64,000 nucleotides of DNA from Neopestalotiopsis rosae (GCA_023078685.1 JALGAS010000007.1:3410001-3474000), one strand, 5' to 3'. Shown: positions 43,492 to 54,316, counted from the stretch's first letter. Made by a program: numbers and translations. Notes: generated from the sequence alone by a model not told the origin.

Positions 43492-44781
43492 TTAGAACTC
43501 CAACTCCTCAACTTCCATGCCACATGACGTACAAGTCCTCACAGTCATGCCCTCTTCGTTTTCGATTTCTCTTCCCCATTCGTGAACGTGTCGTCCCATG
43601 TTTGGCACATTGTCTCCAAACTTGGCCTTCTCACCGTCTGTCCTCCTGCCAATTCCTGCGCCAGACCCGAGCTTGCCGTGCTCTCTCCGATACGCGTCTG
43701 TCCGAGTCCGCTTTTTCAGGTCCAACAATTTCGATTTGAATTTTTCCTCTTTTCTTCTCTTCTTCTCGGCCTCCCTCTTCTCAAATTCGGCGTCCAAGGC
43801 CTCAGAGCTTCCCCATTTCTTGTCTGAAAAGGCATACTCCTCAACTTGGCATCGCAGAAACAGCATCATGTCATGCCAGTGGCTTTTGTGAGGATTTGGC
43901 CGGCTCAGGTGGGGCAGGAGTTCCTCGTCGCGCAATTCTGGGTCTGTAAGCAGGTAGTCCTCCTTGGCCTCCGTCTTGGTCAACAGACTGTATTTTTCTG
44001 GCGCCGCTTCCTTGCATTTGTTGCAAACAGATATACTGAAGACTTCGTCCCAGACAAAGTCGATCTCCATACTGTTACATTCTCGGCATTTCTTTCGCTC
44101 CGCCGCAGTGATGACACTGAGACCAGGCTCGTAGGGTCCAGCTTTTTGACGGCGCAACTTTCGAAGTATTTGTAGTCGTTCCCATTCTGCCTCCGTCATA
44201 CCCTTTGGCTTCTCTTGGCCTGGCTCTGCAGGCTGACCAGGCTTTCCGCCCTTTGCCGGGCCACCACTCATTGCCTTATTCCATGGATCATCTTCGGCAC
44301 TCAAGAATCCGCCTTTTGTGTCTGTGATTTTGTCAAAGTCGTAGTCCACAAACTTGGTGAACTTTCTCGCAGGCTGTATGGCCCCCGAGTCTGTATTGTC
44401 TGATTGCGCTGCATCCGTCTTTGCTGGGGACACTCCATTAATGCGCCCGTCGCGGCTGACTGATGGCGTATTGCGAATCGACGCTACCTCATCGTGTGTC
44501 CGTTTGCGCGTATTTGGAATGTGAATGTCATCGGTAGACACAAATCCCGAAGAGGTCCGTGGCAGGGATGGAACTCCAGCCGCTTTCAGCTCGGCATCGT
44601 GTTGAGCGCGACGCGCCTTGGCTTTCAACCGATTCTCCTCCTATCTATTTGTCAAAATCTATCGACAGTGTTCGACCAGATCGATGACACTCACGATGCG
44701 ACGAGTTACTTCAGGTGTGGGAGGCGAAATTGCTGCCTTGGCGGGGGCCGCTGACCTTGGTGGCGTTGAAGGGCGCGGCAT
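43492..44781 (-). CDS. RAD14: DNA excision-repair damage-recognition protein Rad14/XPA
   Basis: Rad14/XPA verifies bulky DNA lesions and organises the nucleotide-excision-repair preincision complex (TFIIH, RPA, Rad1-Rad10). Exons 44781-44695 and 44640-43492 give 411 aa with a 54-nt intron. The zinc finger has cysteines at 214, 217, 235 and 238 (C-x2-C-x17-C-x2-C), the XPA spacing. It is followed by LLTKTEAKEDYLLTDPELRD, a hallmark of the XPA DNA-binding core, and by KSHWHDMMLFLRCQVEEYAF. The N-terminal 150 residues are disordered, with Pro-rich and basic patches (NTRKRTHDE). The C-terminus ends with TVRTCTSCGMEVEELEF, a second Cys pair that is an extension beyond the core. The start ATG at 44781 precedes a Pro/Ala-rich peptide. 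Confidence 0.94.
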
Positions 44782-45407
44782 GCCTGGCAGGGTATGAATT
44801 AAAAGAATGCTGAACTGATGGGGAAAACGTCATGAAAGGGAAGTTCGGACAAGAACTCGCAGAAATTGAGAAGTTACTCTGCATTTGCAATAAAGAAAAA
44901 AAGATGCAAAGGTTGAATGAGTTGATGCTGGGCTGTAAGTGATTATGGATGGTGACGTCGGAGCTTCGAGCTATCTAAACTCCGGACTTGGGGTATCAGA
45001 CGCGATTAATGCAAGACCCTGAAAGTAGATCGAGAACGCCACCATCGGGAATCAGTCTACTAGATTTGGCCAGAGTCACGCCGGACAGTGACAACTAAGT
45101 ACGTTTCTTGGCAGGTCATGTCGCAAGAAACCATTCTGGCTGCAAATTTTTTCTCGCATTTGAAAAATAAAATAATGCATGGGCAGTGGCCAACGCTCGC
45201 CTCTTAAAGCACTTGTAGTATACTCAAAAAAGGACATGCACATGAACTAGCACGGACAAAGCAGATGCAATGAACACTAATAGTTTTATTATAGGCCTCT
45301 GTTTCTCATGTGAAAGCTATCATAGCAGTAACGGCTAGGTATTCCACATGGTTTCATGGCAAATATTCCAATGTGTCCAGAGTCGAGTCTTTGTGTTTGA
45401 GGGCACC
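44782..45407. other. Spacer between PHO88 stop and RAD14 start
   Basis: 626 bp contain the RAD14 promoter and the 3' region of PHO88. An AATAAA on the minus strand at 45285-45290, 118 nt after the PHO88 stop, is a candidate poly(A) signal. No gene is seen. Confidence 0.45.
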
Positions 45408-46177
45408 TTACTCCTCCTTGGCACCACCGCGGCCAGCTCTCTCGGCAGCCTCAACAGCCTTCTTGTCACTCTGAGCAGGGCCGCTCTGGAGGCCCTGCAT
45501 GAAGCCAGCAGCCGCCTTGAAAGGACGCTTGAGGTCACCGGCGGCGGGCTGGCCAAAGACGTGAATCTTGACCAAGTTGGACTCGAGAGCGCTCTTGAGA
45601 GGAATAATGGACTGGATCAGGAGCGGGTTGGTGTACTTGAGGTAGAGGTGCATGAAAGCCATCATGCCGACACCCATGAGCTGGGAGCGGAAGAGCTGCT
45701 TGACCTGCTGGGAGTCGTAGGCGTGGATGGTGGTGGTCACGAGCTTGCCCTCCTCAGTCGATCCCATAGGCGCTGGCTCAACATACTTGAGGGTCGTCAG
45801 GTCTGTTCAAACGTGTTAGTCTCTCCATTCTGCTATTCAGCAAGCCGCAAAACTTATGCGCCGTGTTCGTGTCAAGTAATCGACATACCCTTCTTCTTGT
45901 TGATCTGGATCTGAGTGTACAGGTAGATGGAGGCGATGATCAGGTTGCTGGCAATGTACAGAGCGCGAACAATGTTCAGGGTGTCGGGATCTTCGAAAGG
46001 AATTCTCTTGGACACTTGCATCATTCCAAGAATGATGACAATGTTGGTACTGTGCAGCACATTTTGGGTCAGCTCTGATGCAAGCACAGCGAAAGCCACA
46101 TGAAGGTGCTGGAAATGTAGTCGAGACGAAAACGAGAGCCAGGAATGGACTTACACCTGGGGGCTGAGGCCGGCCAT
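45408..46177 (-). CDS. PHO88: Pho88/Snd3 family ER membrane protein
   Basis: Pho88 (Snd3) is a small ER membrane protein linked to phosphate-transporter maturation and to the SRP-independent SND targeting route. Exons 46177-46155, 46049-45889 and 45802-45408 give 192 aa, in line with the family (about 190 aa). The first exon is only 23 nt (MAGLSPQ plus part of Val). Hydrophobic segments lie at about 8-24 (TNIVIILGMM), 38-56 (ALYIASNLIIASIYLYTQI) and 95-112 (SQLMGVGMMAFMHLYLKY). The conserved block is YDSQQVKQLFRSQLMGVGMM. The C-terminus is basic and Gly/Ala-rich (AERAGRGGAKEE). Each junction keeps an open frame. Confidence 0.94.
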
Positions 46178-47494
46178 TGTTGCGATTGTTGCGTGTTGTC
46201 GTGAAAGGGGATGAGTAAACAAGTTGCAGAGACGGCGGAGAAGCGGAGGACTCGTCGCGACACAAGCTGCGATTAATATGGGAAGCGTGGGACTTTTTGG
46301 TTTCGCGACAGGAAGGCAATGGAGAAAGATAGAAGCCGAGCAGGGGAAATTTGCAATCGCTACGCTGGAAAGATTGCGTAAAATGCGGCGGCCTAGAGCC
46401 AATTGGCAGACAGGTGGGCCAATCGGCACAAGCCGCAAGGTCTCGCCGCACATCGGCCAGCAAATGAACACGGTCGCCAATGTGCAATCAGGCGCTATCT
46501 GTATCAATCAGGTATTGGCATACGAACTGTACTTCCACTAACCTGCAACTTACAAACCTGGGAGCTAACAATGATTTCGGGCACTGATGATAACAGAATA
46601 GCTTCTTTTCATCAGAGAACCACATTAGGTCTGACTTTTAATTATCTCGTTCATCTTTCGAATACCCATTTCGACCCGATAACTCTTGGGAATGTCGTAG
46701 GTACCTCATAATTGTGTCGGCATTTGGCAACCGCATGGAGAACTATATTTGGTACGTTGTAGGACATGGCCCCCTTTTCGTTTGTCAAATTCCACGACGA
46801 GTATTCTCTTGTTCAACCGCGTTCATAAGCCACACTTCGATGGCCATAGAACTTTTGAAGATGTCCGACTTAAAGTGGCCTCTAGCTTGAGCAAAACAGA
46901 AAATACACTTCTGGGACTTGGCCAAGACCGCCCTCGCCGAAAATGTTTGCCGCATGTTGGCTAATGCACCTATTTCCATATATTGTCGGTATGATTGCGT
47001 TTGCGTCTTTGTGGAAATCAAGCAGGCATATTTTAGATAAAGACACAGTGAACCCAGGCTGGCATATACCTCTGATAAAGACGCAGTGAATGTAAACTAG
47101 GCTGAACTTTTATCGCTTTGACATGTCTGAAAAGTCATCACTGCCAAATTTTTTGAACTTCTTGTTAGTCTTGATCACTGCTGTAAGTCTTCCCAAATAG
47201 CCGAAAATCAGCTGCCTCAGAAACGAACGGTCAGAATGACTGAGGCGCCCCCGTGCCAACATTGACGCGATGTGCTTCCCCTTGTCTTGTTTGAGGTATA
47301 GGCAAGGCAGGGCAGCAACGGGGATGAGGTCTTATAAAAATCATGGTCGCTCGAAGAAATCGAAACGAAACTCTCTAGTCAACCAGACCAGTCCCGAAGA
47401 AAAGGTTCTTCTCGTATCTGGTCATCGCAACATCTACGTATCACCAAATCAACCATCCGCCCCTCCATCGTTACTCGAGATTGACATCATCAAG
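46178..47494. other. Divergent intergenic region with a short imperfect direct repeat
   Basis: About 1.3 kb lies upstream of PHO88 and of the next orphan gene. Two tandem imperfect copies of a unit of about 40 nt, beginning GATAAAGACRCAGTGAA and ending near AGGCTG, lie at about 47036-47106. Otherwise nothing is recognised. Confidence 0.45.
47036..47106 (+). repeat. Two-copy imperfect tandem repeat
   Basis: Both copies share GATAAAGACRCAGTGAA, followed after a few bases by AGGCTGG or AGGCTGA. The copies are about 40 nt apart. The repeat sits about 0.4 kb upstream of the chosen start of the orphan gene at 47495. Function is unknown. Confidence 0.6.
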
Positions 47495-48283
47495 ATGGCA
47501 AACGTTCCAAGCGTTGAGAATTCACCCACCATGATGAGAGGCTCTCTTCCCCAGCGCCGCACCACTGGAGACTGCCCATGCCCTAAATGTCGCGACTTGA
47601 GAATCTCTCCAGATCTGTCCGAAGATGAGGAACACGATAGCACGGGCCAATCTTCTGGAACCGTAGATCATGGAGTTCCTCGCTGGGAGCCCATGGCTAG
47701 GTCTTATTTTCAACAGCCACATCGATACTTCTTGTCTCCTGAATCGTCCTTTAGCTCTGACTCGACCGGACCTACAGGTCAGAATCATCGCGAGCTCGAC
47801 CCGGCATTCACCTCCAACTATCCTCAGCTCTATGTCTGGCCTCGAGCAGCTGTGCACATAAGCTTTCCAGTCGTGGATTACAGCGACAACCACTGGCCTG
47901 CCGATACACCGTGGCCTCACTTCTACATGGCCCTTGCCCCAGAGTCCGCCGTTGTTGAGGATTTGAAGACAGCACTAGCCCCCAAGGGGTCCGGTACAAT
48001 TCTCACTGCTAGGTCGCGCGTTGACGGCGAAGAGATGAGTCTAGACTCATTCTTTGATATCACGAAGCTGCGCTGCAGTATCATGCAACTTGAGATCGTT
48101 GTTCGGGAGGGCGAGGGAAGACCGAAGGCTACAGAGAAGAGATCGGAATACCGTCGCGACATGGAGAGGCCCAAGCCTATTATTCCCTTTGACATCCGTG
48201 GCCGCATTCCTGCAAGCACCCCTGGTACAATTCGCATAAACTCCTACAAACATGGCAAGAAGGGAAGAAAGACTACTCATTAA
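47495..48283 (+). CDS. Hypothetical protein, Ser/Pro-rich with a Cys motif
   Basis: I do not recognise the family. An intronless frame is open from 47270, but the ATG at 47495 has the best context (CAAGATGGC) and gives 262 aa; longer forms from 47270 or 47325 are possible. Residues 27-32 hold CPCPKC. The first 90 residues are polar and disordered. The middle, from about 110, looks folded (QLYVWPRAAVHISFPVVDY, WPHFYMALAPESAVVEDLK). The C-terminal third is basic and ends KHGKKGRKTTH. There is no signal peptide or membrane segment. Convergent with the membrane protein gene across 178 bp. Confidence 0.6.
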   Translation: MANVPSVENSPTMMRGSLPQRRTTGDCPCPKCRDLRISPDLSEDEEHDSTGQSSGTVDHGVPRWEPMARSYFQQPHRYFLSPESSFSSDSTGPTGQNHRELDPAFTSNYPQLYVWPRAAVHISFPVVDYSDNHWPADTPWPHFYMALAPESAVVEDLKTALAPKGSGTILTARSRVDGEEMSLDSFFDITKLRCSIMQLEIVVREGEGRPKATEKRSEYRRDMERPKPIIPFDIRGRIPASTPGTIRINSYKHGKKGRKTTH

Positions 48284-48461
48284 CACTATGGGACGCTTGT
48301 CGTTACTTCACGGATTGATGATCGCTATTAAGGATACATACTTCTTCAGATGAACTGTATCAATCTTGTTTTGATATTGATTCTCTTGACAAAAAGCACT
48401 CCCGTATTAATTTAAGCTACCAATATTGTCTTCGTGCTCTGATCCTTGAATCTGTTCCGCA

Positions 48462-50555
48462 TCAGTTCTCTGCGCATTGCTCGAATTCGGGAACTTCTAG
48501 GGGAGGAACATCTATCCTGTACGGATCCAAGTAAACAAGCTCTTTTGCCCCGAAACGCAAATAGTCTAACCATAAATTTTCTCCAGACCATCCACAACAT
48601 TTCTTTTCATAGTCGCCAGCGCTGAGCGCATTTGCTGTCTCTCCATCTTGTCCCTCCAATCCTGGCACCCTTGAGGGCCGCCGCGCAAAAGGTTTTCTTG
48701 GTTCCCCTGGACTGACCAGGCTTAAGCCTTGCTGAGCAGCACCAATGAACCGACCCCATGCCCCATCAGGTGCAAGGTCAAAGCATGTTGTATCGCCACA
48801 GTTCTCGCGCCGCCACCGTACCATTTGTAGTCGTCCGCGAAATTGAGCCATGCTGGCTTTGAGTGTACCATAATGGATCTCTGCATGTGTCAGAGACTGG
48901 CTTGGCTTTTGCAGAATCTTGCCACATGAGACCAGTATCTCATCTACACTCTGGATCCAGAAATGCAAGGGCTGAGGCTCCTGATCAGGTACTTTAATGG
49001 CAGGCTCTATCAATAATTGATTTAGAGCCATCATAATCTTTTGCCTCAACTTATACAACCGAAGCTGCAATACTGACAATCTTTCTTCAAGTTTCTGCAG
49101 GCTGGCGGAGTGACTCGTTCCATTGTCCCACAAGTAGGCATATGGACTCTGCTTGATAAGATTGGCAATGAACCTACTCTCAAGCTCACGAGCGTGCTTA
49201 ATGTCGTTTAACGCGAATGACTTGAGCATCCACCCATCTATCTCTTGTTCCGAAGACTTGTCCATCGTTGGATTTTTCGTGTCGGTATCTTCCTTTTCCA
49301 TTGGCCAGTGAATCTCACGGGTAATCACGAGACCATTATGTAATTGGAGCATGTTGGTGAGAAGCCGTTCTGCTGCATGGTTCAAAATGTAGGCAGTTCT
49401 ATTTTCGACTCGGCCGGTCTGAGTCATGTTCTGCTCCACGAGACCATATGCTGCAAATCGTTCTTTTTCTTTTGGTTCCAAACCCACGGCATTCGTGCTG
49501 TTCAACTTCAGTGTGATGTGCAGATACCGGCCCCAGGAGTTGACCAATTGAAGCATTTCTCCCACTACTTGGTTTCGAGAAAGAAGAAAGTTCTCCAAGT
49601 TGACTTCAGCTCTCTTTCGCAGTGCCATACGATAATCGATAAAGCCCTTCATTTTTGTGTCCTGCTGTGTCTCATTGGCTGTCTTGTTTTCGTTGGCGGG
49701 AAGAACATTCCACATGGCCAGGATCGCATCTTCGGCGTCTCTAGCATCAAAGAACCAGGTCTCGTAACCCGTATCATCCAGAATGTCTGAGTAATGTCTC
49801 CAAATCGGCTCAAGATGAGCAGTCAAATTGAATGGCTGAGGTATTCCCGCTTGAATTTCGGCTTCGTACTTGATGTCGTCGAGTTTTGAGCTCATATGCT
49901 TCCCGGCACCACGAAACAGGTCCACCATGTCGGACACCGTGTCTCGTCCATAATACAAAGCTGGTATGAGGACGAGGACTAGCAAAACCGAAGTGCCCCA
50001 TTTCATGTAGAACTGGTTCCAAGAATCTCGTACTTGCTCCGCCTTTTCGATGACTGTGCCTGATGCTCGTCTGAGTGAAGACCCGACACTGCTCGCTGCA
50101 CTTTCGCGACGCGAACCGGGTGGTTCCTTGGACCGAGGGGAGATTCCCTCATAGTCCTCGTCCTCGCTTGCGGGTGATACTTGATTAGGGTCGAAACTGA
50201 CAGACTTGCCCACCGGCGGTCCAGTGTTCTCACTCAGGCGACTACTCCGGCGAACAGAACCAGCTTGCAATCGTTCGTCATTTCTGACCGATGTATGGAC
50301 CGGCGACTCATTCCCATGTCTACTCGAACGTCTGCTATAGGTTGACTGAATCGACTCGGATGCGGCATATCTACTGTTTGACGCAGACGACGCTGCCGAG
50401 TACTGATCATAGTCTGGAGATCCGGCACCCGATCGAGGGTAGGATGATCGCGAATATCTATCGAAATCTGGTGTACCCGGCGGATATTGAGCTGATGAAC
50501 CTCGAGAATAGCTCGATGCGCGCGAGCTCGAACTATAACTTCCTGATCTCGACAT
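48462..50555 (-). CDS. Single-pass membrane protein with Ser-rich N-terminus, unknown function
   Basis: A single exon encodes 697 aa from the ATG at 50555 (MSRSGSYSSSSR). Residues 1-165 are dominated by Ser, Tyr and Arg with SRR/SYS patterns, many potentially phosphorylated. Residues 187-202 (WGTSVLLVLVLIPALY) form one clear membrane segment. The remaining 490 residues contain several N-x-S/T sites (NLT, NKT, NET, NMT, NRT, NGT) and four Cys near the end (ENCGDTTCFD, KKCCGW), so I infer a type II topology with a lumenal or extracellular C-terminal domain. It is largely helical (DIKHARELESRFIANL, LSVLQLRLYKLRQKI). I do not recognise the family; it may be ascomycete-specific. Confidence 0.8.
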   Translation of the reverse strand: MSRSGSYSSSSRASSYSRGSSAQYPPGTPDFDRYSRSSYPRSGAGSPDYDQYSAASSASNSRYAASESIQSTYSRRSSRHGNESPVHTSVRNDERLQAGSVRRSSRLSENTGPPVGKSVSFDPNQVSPASEDEDYEGISPRSKEPPGSRRESAASSVGSSLRRASGTVIEKAEQVRDSWNQFYMKWGTSVLLVLVLIPALYYGRDTVSDMVDLFRGAGKHMSSKLDDIKYEAEIQAGIPQPFNLTAHLEPIWRHYSDILDDTGYETWFFDARDAEDAILAMWNVLPANENKTANETQQDTKMKGFIDYRMALRKRAEVNLENFLLSRNQVVGEMLQLVNSWGRYLHITLKLNSTNAVGLEPKEKERFAAYGLVEQNMTQTGRVENRTAYILNHAAERLLTNMLQLHNGLVITREIHWPMEKEDTDTKNPTMDKSSEQEIDGWMLKSFALNDIKHARELESRFIANLIKQSPYAYLWDNGTSHSASLQKLEERLSVLQLRLYKLRQKIMMALNQLLIEPAIKVPDQEPQPLHFWIQSVDEILVSCGKILQKPSQSLTHAEIHYGTLKASMAQFRGRLQMVRWRRENCGDTTCFDLAPDGAWGRFIGAAQQGLSLVSPGEPRKPFARRPSRVPGLEGQDGETANALSAGDYEKKCCGWSGENLWLDYLRFGAKELVYLDPYRIDVPPLEVPEFEQCAEN

Positions 50556-51581
50556 GGTGTGTCGGCATTGCACAACTAGGTGAATATGGTTTGGGATTGT
50601 CAATTATCTTGTCAGAATCCGAATGTTTGGCCAATTTTCACCTCAAATCTATTTGGGTCATCCTACTAGCATTCCAGAGCAATGTGGCAGGACTATGGAA
50701 TGCCGTTCGCGGGCAATGTCTTAGTCTACTCGCGCCAAAGAAAACGGATGACAAACTACCCAAGTAACAATGTTTGTCTTAGTGCTATTATCAAATCGGT
50801 ACCTGATGGTCCATACCTACTTCGCATAGATTCCGACTAATGACAGTTCATCACTGAAGCTCTTTACATCTGAGCAGTCACAATTGATACCGCGGAACTG
50901 GAAGTTGTGACTTGGTAAATGAGTACGGGACAGTTGTGGTTTTCCTTTGCCCTGCTGCGGTGCGACAGCATTCGCATTGATCCGTAGCCCACAACTCAGA
51001 ACCCAGGCAGTCAATAGCTCTTTGTTTCTCGACATGACCAAAACGTGCCGATCATTGAGACTTGTCGGTGCACGGGGATTGCGACACCGACTTCGGGAAC
51101 ATGATGAACAACGAAATACAAATCCGAGAGTATCTAGTTGCCGTCTTGCACTAATTGAGGTTATGCGCGACCGGCTCCGACACTACGAGCTGCCCTTGAA
51201 CCAAAAACACCCATAAGCGTTAGTGGCAGCCCTATACTATGACGAACTTGCTGTGGCTATGTTCAGTGTAGCGTCTCCTGATCAGACACCGCCTTTGACC
51301 AAGAATTGATGCCTCCAAACATACGTGGAACGCGTTTGAAGATCTGCAATACTATATAGCGATACGGTCAATAGAATTGCCCGATCGGTGATGTCGGCGC
51401 CGTCTATACTCAAATGTTCAAGTCAAGATCCTTTGTACAGAGATTGAAAATGTTTATATAATTAGAAATTGCTTTCTTGATGATTTTGCTTTCACGTAAC
51501 AGATACTCACATCATATGCTTGCAAAATAATACTCTTACTTCAATCTAAAGCTCATTTCGCAGATTGTTAAACCATTCATC
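50556..51581. other. Divergent intergenic region, nothing recognised
   Basis: About 1 kb separates the membrane-protein start and the amidohydrolase start, and presumably includes both promoters. The last 200 bp before 51582 are A/T-rich. No gene was recognised. Confidence 0.45.
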
Positions 51582-52901
51582 ATGATGCAAGCAAGGCTTC
51601 TTTTCGCAGTGGCTGCGTTGCAACACATGACGAGCATCCGAGCTTGTCCGTTTCATCCGACGGACACGGGCCATTCTCAAATCATGAACAACAAAAGGAG
51701 TTCTACTCCAGATATTGTTCTCAGGACCGCCATCGAGGATGTGCGTATCTTTGACGGTTGGACCTTTGGTGCGCCCTCTACAGTCTGTCTGGACGGGGGC
51801 TACATCGTCAGTTTGGACGAATGTAACGATGCCCAGGTTATAGTCAATGGAACTGGAAAATTTGTGATCCCAGGGTTGATCGACAATCATGTGCATCTGA
51901 CAGACGTACAATCACTCGAGGAGTTTACATCTTGGGGGTGTACCACAGCAATGCACATGAACTGCCGAAACTACACACAATGCGAGACCATGAGTAATCA
52001 GCCGGGTCTAGCCAGCTTCGTCCATGCAGGTCTCTCGGCCGTGGGAAATGGCAGTCTTCATGAGAAGCAGGATCCGACACGATCGAAAGATACTTTAATA
52101 TATCCCGATACAAATGTAGTCGAGTGGACAGACTGGCAGTTCGGCAACGGCAGCAACTTCATGAAAATTACCGCAGAGGTCAACGGTCCCTCGACGGAGC
52201 AGCAGATTGAAATAGTTCAACATACTCACTCCAAGTATCGGGCTCAGACCATGACCCATGCGTCAGCTATCGAGGCGTACCAGCAAGCGGTGGCATCCAA
52301 GACAGATGGCATCCAACATGTTCCCGACGACGGTGTTCTCGACAATGCGACAATCCAGACCATTCTCGGACAGGGCCAGTTCGTCACCCCAACCTTGAAC
52401 GTGTTCGAATTTGCGTACAGAGAAGCTGCCCTTGAACAATTTTTTAGTATCACACCTGGGAGTAACAGATCGCTCGAGCATGCTCAGACCAACGCCCGGC
52501 TCCTCTATCTAGCTGGTGTCCCTCTTGTAGCAGGCACCGACGCGGTCGGCACGATCCCTCAAAATGGCACCTCGGTTCAAGTTCCATGGGGCTTGACGCT
52601 TCACTACGAGCTAGAGAATTTTGTCAGCATCTTGGGGATGTCGCCGGCCGAGGCCATCAATGCTGCGAGCCGTGAGGCCGCCAAGTGGCATCGAATTCCA
52701 GACAGGGGCTCTGTGACGGTCGGCCAGCGCGCGGATGTGCTCATGCTCAACTCAAATCCTCTTCTGAACATTACCAATACTCGGGATAACGCAAAAGCAT
52801 GGATTTTTGGATTCGAAATTGAAACCCTGGCGTCATTCAACAGCTCCGCTGAGAACCCAGGAGATCTTACTGAAGGCGATGAAGTGTATAGCAAGCATTG
52901 A
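51582..52901 (+). CDS. Secreted amidohydrolase (imidazolonepropionase-like)
   Basis: The enzyme belongs to the metal-dependent amidohydrolase superfamily, which hydrolyses amide or ester bonds in cyclic or peptidic substrates; the substrate here is unknown. One exon encodes 439 aa. Metal ligands are visible: H103 and H105 (IDNHVHL), a Lys candidate K195 (FMKITAEV), H226 (MTHASA), H246 (GIQHV) and D320 (AGTDA). The closing β-sandwich motif GQRADVLMLNSNP is near residue 385. The first ~21 residues (MMQARLLFAVAALQHMTSIRA) look like a secretion signal, and N-x-S/T sites (NGT, NYT, NGS, NAT, NRS, NIT) support an extracellular route. Two ATGs are adjacent; the first is chosen. Nothing about the neighbours clarifies its role. 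Confidence 0.88.
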   Translation: MMQARLLFAVAALQHMTSIRACPFHPTDTGHSQIMNNKRSSTPDIVLRTAIEDVRIFDGWTFGAPSTVCLDGGYIVSLDECNDAQVIVNGTGKFVIPGLIDNHVHLTDVQSLEEFTSWGCTTAMHMNCRNYTQCETMSNQPGLASFVHAGLSAVGNGSLHEKQDPTRSKDTLIYPDTNVVEWTDWQFGNGSNFMKITAEVNGPSTEQQIEIVQHTHSKYRAQTMTHASAIEAYQQAVASKTDGIQHVPDDGVLDNATIQTILGQGQFVTPTLNVFEFAYREAALEQFFSITPGSNRSLEHAQTNARLLYLAGVPLVAGTDAVGTIPQNGTSVQVPWGLTLHYELENFVSILGMSPAEAINAASREAAKWHRIPDRGSVTVGQRADVLMLNSNPLLNITNTRDNAKAWIFGFEIETLASFNSSAENPGDLTEGDEVYSKH

Positions 52902-53445
52902 GTTGGATCTACATAGAAAACTGGTGGGTTCTGCTTATGTTCGCGTCATAATTGAGCTTCCCACGGCGATATGGATGGGATAAAGTATGATTCGTTCAAT
53001 TTTCTATAATTAGACAGGTATCATGCATTAGAGCACGTACAGCTTCCCAGATCTCACTCATGGTGAAGATTTCATGAAAGACACCTGTGTATATAATCGA
53101 CTAGTACTTGGCGCGTGCCAAAGAACTTGACACTCCTTCATATTCAACGGATCATCTTGTCACGATACTAAATTCGAGTGTCAAATGCTTCAAAGTCGAC
53201 AGTGTCATAATGTCATATCAATTCACTAATCTCTAATCACCACCTGATACAAAACAAGCCTCGGCTTGACAAAGGAAGCATAGATGGCTCAATGGCAACG
53301 TGCTATCCGAGAAATAAAAGACGAAAAGGAAATGGTTCCGGACCAGGACATATCAGCGATTTCATATCGGATATAAATGGCTCGAGAATGGCTTCGCCAT
53401 CTCTTCTATCCCGTGCCGAAGTATCTATTGATTCGAGTGGGTAAT
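52902..53445. other. Convergent spacer, nothing recognised
   Basis: The stretch between the amidohydrolase stop and the stop of the secreted protein gene holds 3' untranslated regions only, as far as I can see. Confidence 0.45.
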
Positions 53446-54316
53446 CTACTGGCCGAGGAAGCTGACGGCAGCGCTAAGCAGGCTGGTCAGGTCGAGTGAG
53501 CCAGAGCCAGAGCCACCAACGCTGAAGCCGAGTTTGCCGGCCAGGGAAGAGAAGAGGCTGTAGAGAGTATTGATACCGCTCAGGGTATCGGAGACGGAAA
53601 CGTTTCCAGAGCCGCTGGCGAAGCCCGAGAGGAGGCTCTTGGCAGTTGAGCAGACCTGGGTCAAGGTGTTGGCGTAGGTTGAGGCATCCGTGCTACCGAC
53701 GGCACCGCCAGCCAGGCTGCCGACGGCGGACTCGACCTCGCCGAGGATGCTGGAGACCACATCGACGGCAGCGGAGGCTGAGACGTTGCCCGAGAGGAAT
53801 CCGTTCAGAAGACCCTCAACCTCACCGACAATGTTGATGCCCAGAGAAATGGCAGCTGTGGCATTGGCGCTGGCACCAAAGGTACCGTTGAGAGACTGGA
53901 GAGTAGAGGTGAGTTCACCAGCGACACCGGAGATGGTGGTGCCGTCGGTGGTGATGCCGGTGATTAGGTTACCGGCCAGCGATTCGACTTCGGAAAAGAC
54001 GGAGCTGAGGATGTCGGAGGAGCTGGTTGTTCTGTTAGTATATTCATTCACATCGATAGAGATAGTAGAAAACATACTCTGCGGAAGATCCTCCGGTGAG
54101 ACCAGAGATGATGGAGGTAAGCTCGCTGGTGATGTCCAGGCCACCAGTGACCGAGGAGAGACCGCCAAGCAGGCCGGACAATAGACCGGATCCTGAGGAG
54201 CAAGAAGAGTCGCTACGCTTGGCAGCGATGTCAACGCTCTTGACAGGGGTGACTGCGGCAAAGGCAGCGGGAGAGAAGGCGAGAAGCGCCGTCGAGGCGA
54301 TGGTAGAGAAACGCAT
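53446..54316 (-). CDS. Secreted Ser/Gly/Val-rich protein, unknown (cell-wall-type)
   Basis: Exons 54316-54078 and 54022-53446 give 271 aa. The 55-nt intron has an ATACTAAC branch site 11-17 nt before the CCAG acceptor. The N-terminus MRFSTIASTALLAFSPAAFA is a clear signal peptide. The mature protein is extremely rich in Ser, Gly, Leu, Val, Thr and Ala, with recurring segments of the type SSxxSxVxxEVESLxG (VFSEVESLAGNL, ILGEVESAVGSL, NIVGEVEGLLNGF), and only two cysteines. These look like diverged amphipathic repeats. I cannot name a family. Surface-binding or cell-wall proteins of fungi share such composition, but that is inference. The leader upstream carries a triplicated 8-mer. No GPI signal is evident at the C-terminus (SAAVSFLGQ). 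Confidence 0.8.
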
